Assembly (NCBI GenBank): GCA_029961685.1
Contig: JARWKL010000012.1
Coordinates: 12,617,955-12,681,954 of the forward strand
Origin: Aristolochia californica
Lineage: Eukaryota; Streptophyta; Magnoliopsida; Piperales; Aristolochiaceae
Length of the DNA: 64,000 nt
Reading direction: 5' to 3'
A program made the translations under genes and the position numbers. Each line of letters starts with the position of its first letter. Position 1 is the first letter of the stretch. The notes under the pieces were generated by a model that was not told the DNA's origin, did no database searches, and saw only the letters and a list, made by a program, of their open reading frames with translations. This document shows positions 29,901 to 41,653 of this stretch, piece after piece.

Positions 29901-32301
29901 CAAGTTTGGGAAATTCCACTAGTTCAACCCTAATAGCTTGAAATTTTACAAGAAAGAGAATTCTTCTAGACGTGTTTTAAAAATGGATATGCATGCTTGA
30001 AACATGTTAAAGATGCAAATGACATATGGATCCAAAGCGTTTAATGAGAATAACAAACACTCATAAAATTCTGAAGTGAACGTGCGGCGGGGTATTTACC
30101 CGAGTCAAACAAGCCATTATTTTGCCCGTTTTTAAAAAGCTGACCTAACAATCATAGATGATTGTAATGAGATTTATCATGAGTAACGGGTCATATTTTT
30201 GTAAGAAATGACATACGGATTGGGAGTCAATAGTAAATTAAAAATACCACGCCTCCCCGTTTTTCCAATGATTGCAAAACCTGAGATACAAAAACTAAAA
30301 GGATCTTACAATCCCTAAAACTTACAAACACCCTTTGGAATTATCTCTCCCTAAATTTGTGCATTGTGCATCTCCATTTTAGATGTACACTTTTTTCTTA
30401 AATCAAAACTTTGAGTTTTCGCTCTCCCTTCATCCCGTAAACCAAAAAAGGCAAATAGATCACAACAAAATGAAAATTTTACAGTTTATGTGTGAAAAAA
30501 AATTATAACAGTAACAATTGTAAGTATAGAAAATTTACTCACAACCCGCAAATGAACACAAAAGTTTTGTTTTCCAAGTTTGAGAAATTCCACTAGTTCA
30601 ACCCTAATTGCATGGAATTTTACAAGAAAGAGATTTCTACTACACGTGTTTTAAAAATGGATATGCATGTTTGAAACCTAGCAAAGCTGCAAATCACCTA
30701 TGGATCCAAAGCTTTTAAAGAGAATAACAAACGCTCTTTAAATTCTCAATGAACGTGCGGTGGGATATTTACCAGAATCAAACTAGCCATTATTTTGCCC
30801 GTTCACAAAAGCTTACCTAACAATCATAGATGATTGTAATGTGATTTATCATGAGTAACGAGCTATATTTTTGTGTGAAATGACATACGGATTGGGAGTC
30901 AACAGCCAGTTAAAAATACCACGCCTCCCCGTTTTCCCGACGATTGCAAAACCTGAGATACAAAAACTAAAAAGATCTTACAATCCCTAAAAATTACAAA
31001 CACTCTTAGGAATTATGTCTCCATACATTTGTGCATTGTGCTTCTCCATTTTAGATGTACACTTTTTTCTTAATTCAAAACTATGAGTTTTCGTTCTCCC
31101 TTCATGCCGTAAACAAAAAAAGGAAAATAGATCACAAAAAAATGTATATTTTAGAGTTTATGTATGGAAAAAAATTAAAACATTAACAAATGTAAGTAAT
31201 GAAAATTTATTCACACACCACAATTGAACACAAAACTTTTGTTATCCAAGTTTGGGAAATTCCACTAGTTCAACCCTAATAGCTTGAAAATTTACAAGAA
31301 GGAGAATTCTTCTAGACGTGTTTTAAAAATGGATATGTATGCCTGAAACATTTTAAAGATGCAAATGACCTATGGATCCAAAGTGTTTAATGAGAATAAT
31401 AAACACTCATTAAATTATGAAGTGAACGTGCGGCGGGATATTTACCCGAGTCAAACAAGCCATTATTTTGCCCGTTTTCAAGAAGTCGACCTAACAATCA
31501 TAGATCATTGTAAAATGATTTTTCATTCGTAATGGGCTATATTATTGTAAGAAACGACTTACAGATTGGGAGTCAACACTCAATTAAAAATTCCCCGCCT
31601 CCCCCTTTTCCCGACGATTGCAAAACCTGAGAACTAAAAACTGAAAAGAGCTCACAATTCTGAAGTGAACGTGCGGCGGGATATTTACCCGAGTCAAACA
31701 AGCCATTATTTTGCCCATTTTCAAAAAGCTGACCTAACAATCATAGATAATTTTAATGTGATTTATCATGAGTAACGGGCTATATTTTTGTAAGAAACGG
31801 ATTGGGAGTCAACAGTCAGTTAAAAATACCACGCCTCCCCGTTTTCCCAATGATTGCAAAACCTGAGATACAAAAGCTAAAAAGATCTTACAATCCCTAA
31901 AAATTACAAACACTCTTTGGAATTATCTCTCCCTACATTTGTGCATTGTGCATCTCCATTTTAGATGTACACTTTTTTCCTAAATCAAAACTTTGAGTTT
32001 TTCGCTCTCCTTTCATTCCGTAAACCAAAAAAGGCAAATAGATCACAACAAAATGAAAATTTTAGAGTTTATGTGTGAAAAAAAATTATAACAATAACAA
32101 ATGTAAGTATAGAAAATTTACTCACACACCACAAATGAACACAAAAGTTTTGTTTTCCAAGTTTGAGAAATTCCGCTAGTTCAACCCTAATTGCATGGAA
32201 TTTTACAAGAAAGAGATTGCTTCTACACGTGTTTTAAAAATGGATATGCATGCTTGAAACATGTCAAAGATGCAAATGACCTATGGATCCAAAGCTTTTA
32301 A
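14931..32301 (+). repeat. Copy 2 of the 17.37-kb tandem duplication
   Basis: Positions 17,371 to about 32,301 match 1 to about 14,930 nearly base for base. The segment 14,931-17,370 (tail of C 14,890, A 15,562, B 16,235, C 16,907) has no partner in the window. If the event was a simple tandem duplication with a period of 17,371 bp, this segment is the start of copy 2, and its partner lies just upstream of the window. A first difference is the single-base insertion near 18,229 (ACAAATTGG against ACAAATGG near 857), which moves the offset from 17,370 to 17,371. The right limit is placed where private variants stop being shared, a little beyond the anchor at 32,261. From there copy 2 continues as A-B-C at clearly lower similarity. 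Confidence 0.82.
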
Positions 32302-32933
32302 AGAGAATAACAAATGCTCATTAAATTCTCAATGAACGTGCGGTGGGATATTTTCTAGAATCAAACTAGCCATTATTTTGCCCGTTCACAAAAAGTTTAC
32401 CTAACAATCATAGATGATTGTAGAGTGATTTATCATCCGTAACGGGCTATATTTTTGTATGAAATGACTTACGGATTGGGAGTCAACACTCATTTAAAAA
32501 CACCCCACCTCCCCCTTTTCCCGACGATTGCAAAACCTGAGATATGAAAACTAAAAAGAGCTTAAATTCCCTAAAAATTACAGACACTCATTGGAATTAT
32601 CTCTCACTACATTTGTGCACTGTGCGTCTCCATTTTAGATGTACACTTTTTTCTTAAATGAAAACATTGAGTTTTCTCTCTCCCTTCATCCCGTAAACAA
32701 AAAAAGGTAAACAGATCACAGCAAAATGAAAATTTTTGAGTTTATGTATGGAAAAAATTTAAAACAATAACAAATGTAAGTAAAGAAAATTTATTCACAC
32801 ACCAAAAATTAACACAAAACTTTTGTTATCCAAGTTTGGGAAATTCCACTAGTTCAACCCTAATAGCTTGGAATTTTACAAGAAAGAGATTTGTTCCACA
32901 CGTGTTTTAAAAATGGATATGCAAGCTTGAAAC

Positions 32934-34953
32934 ATGTTAAAGATGCAAATGACCTATGGATCCAAAGCTTTTAAAGAGACTAACATACGCTCATTAAATT
33001 CTCTAGTGAACGTGCGGTTGGAAATTTACCCGAGTCAAACAAGCCATTATTTTGCCCGTTTACATAAAGCTGACCTAACAATCATAGATGATTGTAAAGT
33101 GATTTTTCATTCGTAACGGGCTATATTATTGTAAAAATGACTTACGGATTGGGAATTAACACTCAATTAAAAATCCCCCACCTCCCCCTTTTCCCGACGA
33201 TTGTAAAACCTGAGAACTAAAAACTGAAAAGAGCTCACAATCCTGAAAAATCACACACTCTTTGGAATTATATCTCTCCAAATTTGTGCATTGTGCATCT
33301 CCATTTTAGATGTACACTTTTTTATTAAATCAAAACTTTGAGTTTTCGTTCTCCCTTCATGCCGTAAACAAAAAAAGGTAAATAGATCACAAAAATATTT
33401 AAATTTTAGAGTTTATGTACGGAAAAAACATTAAAACATTAACAAATGTAAGTAATGAAAATTTATTCACACACCACAATTGAACACAAAATTTTTGTTA
33501 TCCAAGTTTGGGAAATTTCACTAGTTCAACCCTAATAACTTGAAATTTTACAAGAAAGAGAATTCTTCTAGACGTGTTTTGAAAATGGATATGCATGCTT
33601 GAAACATGTTAAAGATGCAAGTGACCTATGGATCCAAAGCGTTTAATGAGAATAATAAACACTCATTAAATTCTGAAGTGAACGTGCGGTGGGATATTTA
33701 CCTGAGTCAAACAAGCCATTATTTTGCCCGTTTTCAAAAAGCTTACCTAACAATCATAGATGATTGTAATGTGATTTATCATGAGTAGCGGGCTATATTT
33801 TTGTAAGAAATGACATACAGATTGGGAGTCAACAGTCAGTAAAAAATACCACGCCTCCCCGTTTTCGCGACGATTGCAAAACCTGACATAGAAAAACTAA
33901 AAAGATCTTACAATCCCTAAAAATTACAAACACTCTTAGGAATTATCTCTCCCTACATTTGTGCATTGTGCATCTCCATTTTAGATGTACACTTTTTTCT
34001 TAAATCAAAACTTTGAGTTTTCGCTCTCCCTTCATCCCGTAAACCAAAAAAGGCAAATAGATCACAACAAAATGAAAATTTTAGAATTTATGTGTGAATA
34101 AAAAATTAAAACAATAACAAATGTAAGTATAGAAAATTTACTCACACACCACAAATGAACACAAAAGTTTTGTTTTCCAAGTTTGAGAAATTCCACTAGT
34201 TCAACCCTAATTGCATGGAATTTTACAAGAAAGAGATTTCATCTACACGTGTTTTAAAAATGGATATGCATGCTTGAAACATGTCAAATATGCAAATGAC
34301 CTATGGATCCAATGCTTTTAAAAAGAATAACAAACGCTCATTAAATTCTCAATGAACGTGCGGTGGGATATTTACCGGAATCAAACTAGCCATTATTTTG
34401 CCCGTTCACAAAAAGCTTACCTAACAATCATAGATGATTGTAAAGTGATTTATCATCCGTAACGGGCTATATTTTTGTAAGAAATGACTTACGGATTGGG
34501 AGTCAACACTCAGTTAAAAACACCCTGCCTCCCCCTTTTCCCGACGATTGCAAAACCTGAGATGTAAAAACTAAAAAGAGCTTAAATTCCCTAAAAATTA
34601 CATTCACTCATTGGAATTATCTCTCTATACATTGGTGCACTGTGCGTCTCCATTTTAGATGTACACTTTTTCCTTAAATGAAAACTTTGAGTTTTCTCTC
34701 TCCCTTCATCCCGTAAACAAAAAAAGGCAAAGAGATCACAGCAAAATGAAAATTTTTGAGTTTATGTAAGGAAAAAATTTAAAACAATAACAAATGTAAG
34801 TAAAGAAAATTTATTCACACACCAAAAATTAACACAGAACATTTGATATCCAAGTTTGGGAAATTCCACTAGTTCAACCCTAATAGCTTGGAATTTTACA
34901 AGAAAGAGATTTGTTCTACACGTGTTTTAAAAATGGATATGCAAGCTTGAAAC
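32934..34953 (+). repeat. Trimeric HOR unit A-B-C
   Basis: This regular trimer has anchors at 32,934 (A), 33,606 (B) and 34,281 (C), total 2,020 bp. It lies just beyond the end of the 17.37-kb duplication and starts the most orderly part of array I. Confidence 0.88.
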
Positions 34954-35628
34954 ATGTTAAAGATGCAAATGACCTATGGATCCAAAGCTTTTAAAGAGAA
35001 TAACAAACGCTCATTAAATTCACTAGTGAACGTGCGGTGGGATATTTACCCGAGTCAAACAAGCCATTATTTTGCCCGTTTGCAAAAAGCTGACCTAACA
35101 ATCATAGATGATTGTAAAGTGATTTTTCATTCGTAACAGGCTATATTATTGTAAGAAATGACTTACGGATTGGGAGTCAACACTCAATTAAAAATCCCCT
35201 GCCTCCCCCCTTTTCCCGACGATTGCAAAACCTGATAACTAAAAACTCCAAAGAGCTCACAATCCTGAAAAATCACAGACACTCTTTGGAATTATATCTC
35301 TCCACATTTTTGCATTGTGCATCTCCATTTTAGATGTACACTTTTTTATTAAATCAAAATTTTGAGTTTTCGTTCTCCCTTTAAACCGTAAAAAAAAAAA
35401 AGGTAAATAGATCCCAAAAAAATGTAAATTTTAGAGTTTATGAAGGGAAAAAATTAAAACATTAACAAATGTAAGTAATGAAAATTTAATCACACACCAC
35501 AATTGAACACAAAATTTTTGTTATCCAAGTTTGGGAAATTCCACTAGTTCAACCCTAATAGCTTGAAATTTTACAAGAAAGAGAATTCTTCTAGACGTGT
35601 TTTAAAAATGGATATGCAAGCTTGAAAC
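34954..35628 (+). repeat. Reference monomer, type A
   Basis: This is a well-preserved type A unit, anchor to anchor. Diagnostic bases after the anchor are AAAGCTTTTAAAGAGAATAA, then the CTAGTGAACGTGCGGTGG block, GTTTGCAAAAAGCTGACC, and the end ATTCGTAAC. The tail has a C-rich box, GAGAACTAAAAACT and GAGCTCACAATCCTG. The stretch leading into the next anchor has TATTAAATCAAAATTTTGAG and GAATTCTTCTAGACG, which normally precedes a B body. The unit holds BamHI (GGATCC) and HindIII (AAGCTT) sites, as nearly all monomers do. It contains an open frame of 60 codons that I do not regard as a gene. Confidence 0.9.
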
Positions 35629-36302
35629 ATGTTAAAGATGCAAAGGACCTATGGATCCAAAGCGTTTTATGAGAATAACAAACACTCATTAAATTTTGAA
35701 GTGAACGTGTGGCGGGATATTTACCCGAGTCAAACGAGCTATTATTTTGCCCGTTTTCAAAAAACTTACCTAACAATCATAGATGATTGTAATGTGATTT
35801 ATCATGAGTAATGGGCTATATTTTTGTAAGAAATGACATACGGATTGGGAGTCAACAGTCAGTTAAAAATACCACACCTCCCCGTTTTCCCGACAATTGC
35901 AAAACCTGAGATACAAAAACCAAAAAGATCTTACAATCCCTAAAAATTACAAACACTCTTAGGAATTATCCCTCCCTACATTTGTGCATTGTGCATCTCC
36001 ATTTTAGATGTATACTTTTTTCTTAAATCAAAACTTTGAGTTTTCGCTCTCCCTTCATCCCGTAAACCAAAAAAGGCAAATAGATCACAACAAAATGAAA
36101 ATTTTAGAGTTTAATTGTGAAAAAACAGTATAACAATAACAAATGTAAGTATAGAAAATTTACTCACACACCACAAATGAACACAAAACTTTTGTTTTCC
36201 AAGTTTGAGAAATTCCACTAGTTCAACCCTAATAGCATGGAATTTTAAAAGAAAGAGATTTCTTCTACACGTGTTTTAAAAATGGATATACAAGCTTGAA
36301 AC
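35629..36302 (+). repeat. Reference monomer, type B
   Basis: This type B unit differs from A by GCGTTTTATGAGAATAACAA, the GAAGTGAACGTG block, CGTTTTCAAAAA, GTAATGTGATTTATCATGAG and a tail with GACATACGGATTGGGAGTC, CCCGTTTTCCCGAC and AGATCTTACAATCCC. It leads into the C-type approach with TTAGAGTTTAATTGTG and TAATAGCATGGAATTTTAAA. It also contains a 60-codon open frame. The changes between A and B within that frame are mostly amino-acid changing. Confidence 0.9.
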
Positions 36303-36974
36303 ATGTCAAAGATGCAAATGACCTATGGATCCAAAGCTTTTAAAGAGAATAACAAACGCTCATTAAATTCTCAATGAACGCGCAGTGGGATATTTAACAG
36401 AATCAAACTAGCCATTATTTTGCCCGTTCACAAAAAGCTTACCTAACAATCATATATGATTTTAAAGTGATTTATCATCTGTAATGGGCTATATTTTTGT
36501 AAGAAATGACTTACGGATTGGGAGTCAACATTCAGTTAAAAACACCCCGCCTCCTCCTTTTCCTGACGATTGCAAAACCTGAGATACAAAAACTAAAAAG
36601 AGCTTAAATTCCTTAAAAATTGTAGACACTCATTGGAATTATCTCTATCTACATTTGTGCACTTTGCGTCTCCATTTTAGATGTACACTTTTTTCTTAAA
36701 TGAAAACTTTGAGTTTTCTCTCTCCCTTCATCCGTAAACCAAAAAAGGCAAACCGATCACAGCAAAATGAAAATATTTTAGTTTATGTATGGAAAAAATT
36801 TAAAATAGTAACAAATGTAAGTAAAGAAAATTTATTCACACACCAAAAATTAACACAAAACTTTTGTTATCCAAGTTAGGGAAATTCCACTAGTTCAACC
36901 CAAATAGCTTGGAATTTTACAAGAAAGATATTTGTTCCACACGTGTTTTAAAAATGGATATGCAAGCTTGAAAC
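36303..36974 (+). repeat. Reference monomer, type C
   Basis: This type C unit has the anchor variant ATGTCAAAGATGC. It has TCTCAATGAACG where A has TCTCTAGTGAACG, so it is one base shorter here and the open frame of A and B is closed by a stop. Other diagnostics are AACAGAATCAAACTAGCC, the C end (canonically CATCCGTAACGGG, here CATCTGTAATGGG) and a tail with GAGCTTAAATTCC. It leads into an A-type approach with TTTATGTATGGAAAAAATTT and ACACCAAAAATTAACAC. Confidence 0.88.
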
Positions 36975-38968
36975 ATGTTAAAGATGAAAATGACCTATGG
37001 ATCCAAAGCTTTTAAAGAGAATAACATACGCTAATTAAATTTTCTAGTGAACGTGCGGTTGGATATTTACCCGAGTCAAACAAGCCATTATTTTTCCCGT
37101 TTGCAAAAAGCTGACCTAAAAATCATAGATGATTGTAAAGTGATTTTTCATTCGTAACGGGCTATATTATTGTAAGAAATGACTTACGGATTGGGAGTCA
37201 ACACTCAATTAAAATTCCCCCGCCTCCCTCTTTTCCCGACGATTGCAAAACCTAAGAACTAAAAACTGAAAAGAGCTCACAATCCTGAAAAATCACAGAG
37301 ACTCTTTGGAATTATCTCTCCACATTTGTGCATTGTGCATCTCCATTTTAGATGTACACTTTTTTATTAAATCAAAACTTTGAGTTTTCGTTCTCCGTTC
37401 ATGCCGCAAACAAAAAAATGTAAATTTTAGAGTTTATGTATGGAAAAAAATTAAAACATTAACAAATGGATGTAATGAAAATTTATTCACACACCACAAT
37501 TGAACACAAAATTTTTGTTATCCAAGTTTGGGAAATTCCACTAGTTCAACCCTAATAGCTTGAAATTTTACAAGAAAGAGAATTCTTCTAGACGTGTTTT
37601 AAAAATGTATATGCATGCTTGAAACTTGTTAAAGATGCAAATGACCAATGGATCCAAAGCGTTTAATGAGAATAACAAGCACATTAAATTCTGAAGTGAA
37701 CGTGCGGCGGGATATTTACCCGAGTCCAACAAGCCATTATTTTGCCCGTTTTCAAAAAGCTGACCTAACAATCATACATGATTGTAATGTGATTTATCAT
37801 GAGTACCGGCCTATATTTTGTAAGAAATGACATACGGATTGGGAGTCAACAGTCAGTTAAAAATACCACGCCACCCCGTTTTCCCGACGATTGCAAAACC
37901 TGAGATACAAAAACTAAAAAGATCTTACAATCCCTAAAAATTACAAACACTCTTAGGAATTATCTCTCTCCACATTTGTGCATTGTGCATCTCCATTTTA
38001 GATGTACACTTTTTTCTTAAATCTAAACTTTGAGTTTTCGCTCTCCCTTCATCTCGTAAACCAAAAAAGGCAAATCGATCACAACAAAATGAAAATTTTA
38101 GAGTTTATGTGTGAAGAAAAAGTATAACAATAACAAATGTAAGTATAGAAAATTTACTCACACACCACAAATGAACACAAAAGTTTTGTTTTCCAAGTTT
38201 GAGAAATTCCACTAGTTCAACCCTAATTGCATGGAATTTTACAAGAAAGAGATTTCTTCTACACGTGTTTTAAAATGGATATGCATGCTTGAAACATGTT
38301 AAAGATGCAAATGACCTATGGATCCAAAGCTTTTAAAGAGAATAACAAACGCTCATTAAATTCTCGATGAACGTGCGGTGGGATATTTACCAGAATCAAA
38401 CTAGCCATTATTTTGCCCGTTCACAAAAAGCTTACCTAACAATCATAGATGATTGTAAAGTGATCTATCATCCGTAACGGGCTATATTTTTGTAAGAAAT
38501 GACTTACGGATTGGGAGTCAACACTCAGTTAAAATCACCCCACCTCCCCCTTTTCCCGACGATTGCAAAACCTGAGATATAAAAACTAAAAAGAGCTTAA
38601 ATTCCCTAAAAATTACTGACACTCATTGGAATTATCTCTCTCTACATTTGTGCACTGTGCGTCTCCATTTTAGATGTACACTTTTTTCTTAAATCAAAAC
38701 TTTGAGTTTTCTCTCTCCCTTCATCCCGTAAACAAAAAAAGGCCAATAGATCACAGCAAAATGAAAAATTTTTAGTTTATGTATGGAAAAATTTTTAAAC
38801 AATAACAAATTTAAGTAAAGAAAATTTATTCACACACCAAAAATTAACACAAAACTTTTGTTATCCAAGTTTGGGAAATATCACTAGTTCAACCCTAATA
38901 GCTTGGAATTTTACAAGAAAGAGATTTGTTCCACACGTGTTTTAAAAATGGATTTGCAATCTTGAAAC
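36975..38968 (+). repeat. Trimeric HOR unit A-B-C, slightly shortened
   Basis: Anchors are at 36,975 (A), 37,626 (B, with ATG changed to TTG) and 38,296 (C), total 1,994 bp. The shortening is mostly in the approach to the B anchor near 37,410, where the AGGTAAATAGATCACAA segment is missing. The same segment is missing near 2,668 and 4,345. The B frame is shifted near AACAAGCACATTAAATTC. Confidence 0.85.
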
Positions 38969-41653
38969 ATGTTAAAGATGCCAATGAACTATGGATCCAA
39001 AGCTTTTAAAGAGAATAACATACGCTTATTAAATTCTCTAGTGAACGTGCGGTGGGATATTTACCCAAGTCAAACAAGCCATTATTTTGCCCGTTTGCAT
39101 AAAACTGACCTAACAATCATAGATGATTGTAAAGTGAATTTCCATTCGTAACGGGCTATATTATTGTAAGAAATGACTTACGGATTGGGAGTCAACACTC
39201 AATTAAAAATCCCCCTCCTCCCCCTTTTCCCGACGATTGCAAAACCTGAGAACTAAAAACTTAAAAGAGCTCACAATCCTGAAAAATCACAGACACTCTT
39301 TGGAATTATATCTCTCCACATTTGTGCATTGTGCATCTCCATTTTAGATGTACACTTTTTTATTAAATCAAAACTTTGAGTTTTCGTTCTCCCTTCATGC
39401 CGTAAACAAAAAAAGGTAAATAGATCACAAAAAAATGTAAATTTTAGAGCTTATGTATGGAAAATAATTAAAACATTAATAAATTTAAGTAATGAAAATT
39501 TATTCACACACCACAATTGAACACAAAATTTTTGTTATCCAAGTTTGTGAAATTCCACTAGTTCAACCCTAATAGCTTGAAATTTTACAAGAAAGAGAAT
39601 TCTTCTAGACGTTTTTTAAAAATGGATATGCATGCTTGAAACATGTTAAAGATGCAAATGACCTATGGATCCAAAGCTTTTAATGAGAATAACAAACACT
39701 CATTAAATTCTGAAGTGAACGTGCGGCGGGATATTTACCCGAGTCAAACAAGCCATTATTTGCCCGTTTTGAAAAAGCTGACCTAACAATCATAGATGAT
39801 TGTAATGTGATTTATCATGAGTAACGGGTCATATTTTTGTAAGAAATGACATACGGATCGGGAGTCAATAGTCAGTTAAAAATACCACGCCTCCCCGTTT
39901 TTTCGATGATTGCAAAACCTGAGATACAAAAACTAAAAAGATCTTACAATCTCTAAAACTTACAAACACCCTTTGAAATTATCTCTCCCTAAATTTGTGC
40001 ATTGTGCATCTCCATTTTAGATGTACACTTTTTTCTTAAATCAAAACTTTGAGTTTTCGCTCTCCCTTCATCCCGTAAACCAAAAAAAGGCAAATAGATC
40101 ACAACAAAATGAAAATTTTAGAGTTTATGTGTGAAAAAAAATTATAACAATAACAAATGTAAGTATAGAAAATTTACTCACACCCCACAAATGAACACAA
40201 AAGTTTTTTTTTCCAAGTTTGAGAAATTCCACTAGTTCAACCCTAATTGCATGGAATTTTACAAGAAAGAGATTTCTTCTACACGTGTTTTGAAAATGGA
40301 TATGCATGCTTGAAACATGTCAAAGATGCAAATGACCTATGGATCCAAAGCTTTTAAAGAGAATAACAAACGCTCATTAAATTGTCAATGAACGTGCGGT
40401 GGGATATTTACCAGAATCAAACTAGCCATTATTTTGCCCATTCACAAAAAGCTTACCTAACAATCATAGATGATTGTAATGTGATTTATCATGAGTAACG
40501 GGCTATATTTTTGTGAGAAATGACATACGGATTGGGAGTCAACAGCCAGTTAAAAATACCACGCCTCCCCGTTTTCCCGACGATTGCAAAACCTGAGATA
40601 CAAAAACTAAAAAGATCTTACAATCCCTAAAAATTACAAACACTCTTAGGAATTATCTCTCCATACATTTGTGCATTGTGCTTTTCCATTTTAGATGTAC
40701 ACTTTTTTCTTAAATCAAAACTTTGAGTTTTCGCTCTCCCTTCATCCCGTAAACCAAAAAAGGCAAATAGGTCACAACAAAATGAAAATTTTAGAGTTTT
40801 TGTGTGAAAAAAAATTAAAACAATTACAAATGTAAGTATAGAAAATTTACTCACACACCACAAATGAACACAAAAGTTTTGTTTTCCAAGTTGGAGAAAT
40901 TTCACTAGTTCAACCCTAATTGCATGGAATTTTACAAGAAAGAGATTTCTTCTACACGTGTTTTAAAAATGGATATGCATGCTTGAAACATGTTAAAGAT
41001 GCAAATGACCTATGGATCCAAAGCTTTTAACAAACGCTCATTAAATTCTCAATGAACGTGCGGTGGGATATTTACCAGAATCAAACTAGCCATTATTTTG
41101 CCCATTCACAAAAAGCTTACCTAACAATCATAGATGATTGTAGAGTGCTTTATCATCCGTAATGGGCTATATTTTTGTAAGAAATGACTTACGGATTGGG
41201 AGTCAACATTCAGTTAAAAACACCCCGCCTCCCTCTTTTTTCCCGACGATTGCAAAACCTGAGATAAAAACGAAAAAGAGCTTAAATTCCCTAAAAATTA
41301 AAGACACTCATTGGAATTATCTCTCTCTACATTTGTGGACTGTGCGTCTCCATTTTAGATGTACTCTTTTTTCTTAAATGAAAACTTTGAGTTTTCTCTC
41401 TCCCTTCATCCCGTAAACAAAAAAAGGCAAAAAGATCACAGCAAAATGAAAATTTTTGAGTTTATGCATGGAAAAAATTTAAAAAAATAACGAATGTTAG
41501 TAAAGAAAATTTATTCACACACCAAAAATTAACACAAAATTTTTGTTATCCAATTTTGGGAAATTCCACTAGTTCAACCCTAACAACTTGGAATTTTACA
41601 AGAAAGAGATTTGTTCCACACGTGTTTTAAAAATGGATATGCAAGCTTGAAAC
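38969..41653 (+). repeat. Expanded HOR unit A-B-(C/B)-C
   Basis: Anchors are at 38,969 (A), 39,643 (B), 40,317 (C body with B tail) and 40,990 (C), total 2,685 bp or four monomers. The extra monomer is a chimera, so the array re-enters at C after a B-type tail. The C at 40,990 has lost nine bases in AAGCTTTTAACAAACG, where other copies have AAAGAGAATAACAAACG. Confidence 0.85.
40317..40989 (+). repeat. C/B chimeric monomer related to the one at 13,307
   Basis: It has a C body to about 40,455, then the B end GTAATGTGATTTATCATGAG and a tail with TTTTGTGAGAAATGACATAC, AACAGCCAGTTAAAAATACC and GTGCTTTTCC. The last three resemble the tail at 13,500-13,680. The next monomer is C with an intact anchor. 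Confidence 0.8.

Larger units (their letters stand above)
34954..36974 (+). repeat. Trimeric HOR unit A-B-C
   Basis: This regular trimer has anchors at 34,954 (A), 35,629 (B) and 36,303 (C), total 2,021 bp. It is the best single reference for the three types and has no indel large enough to disturb spacing. Confidence 0.9.
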
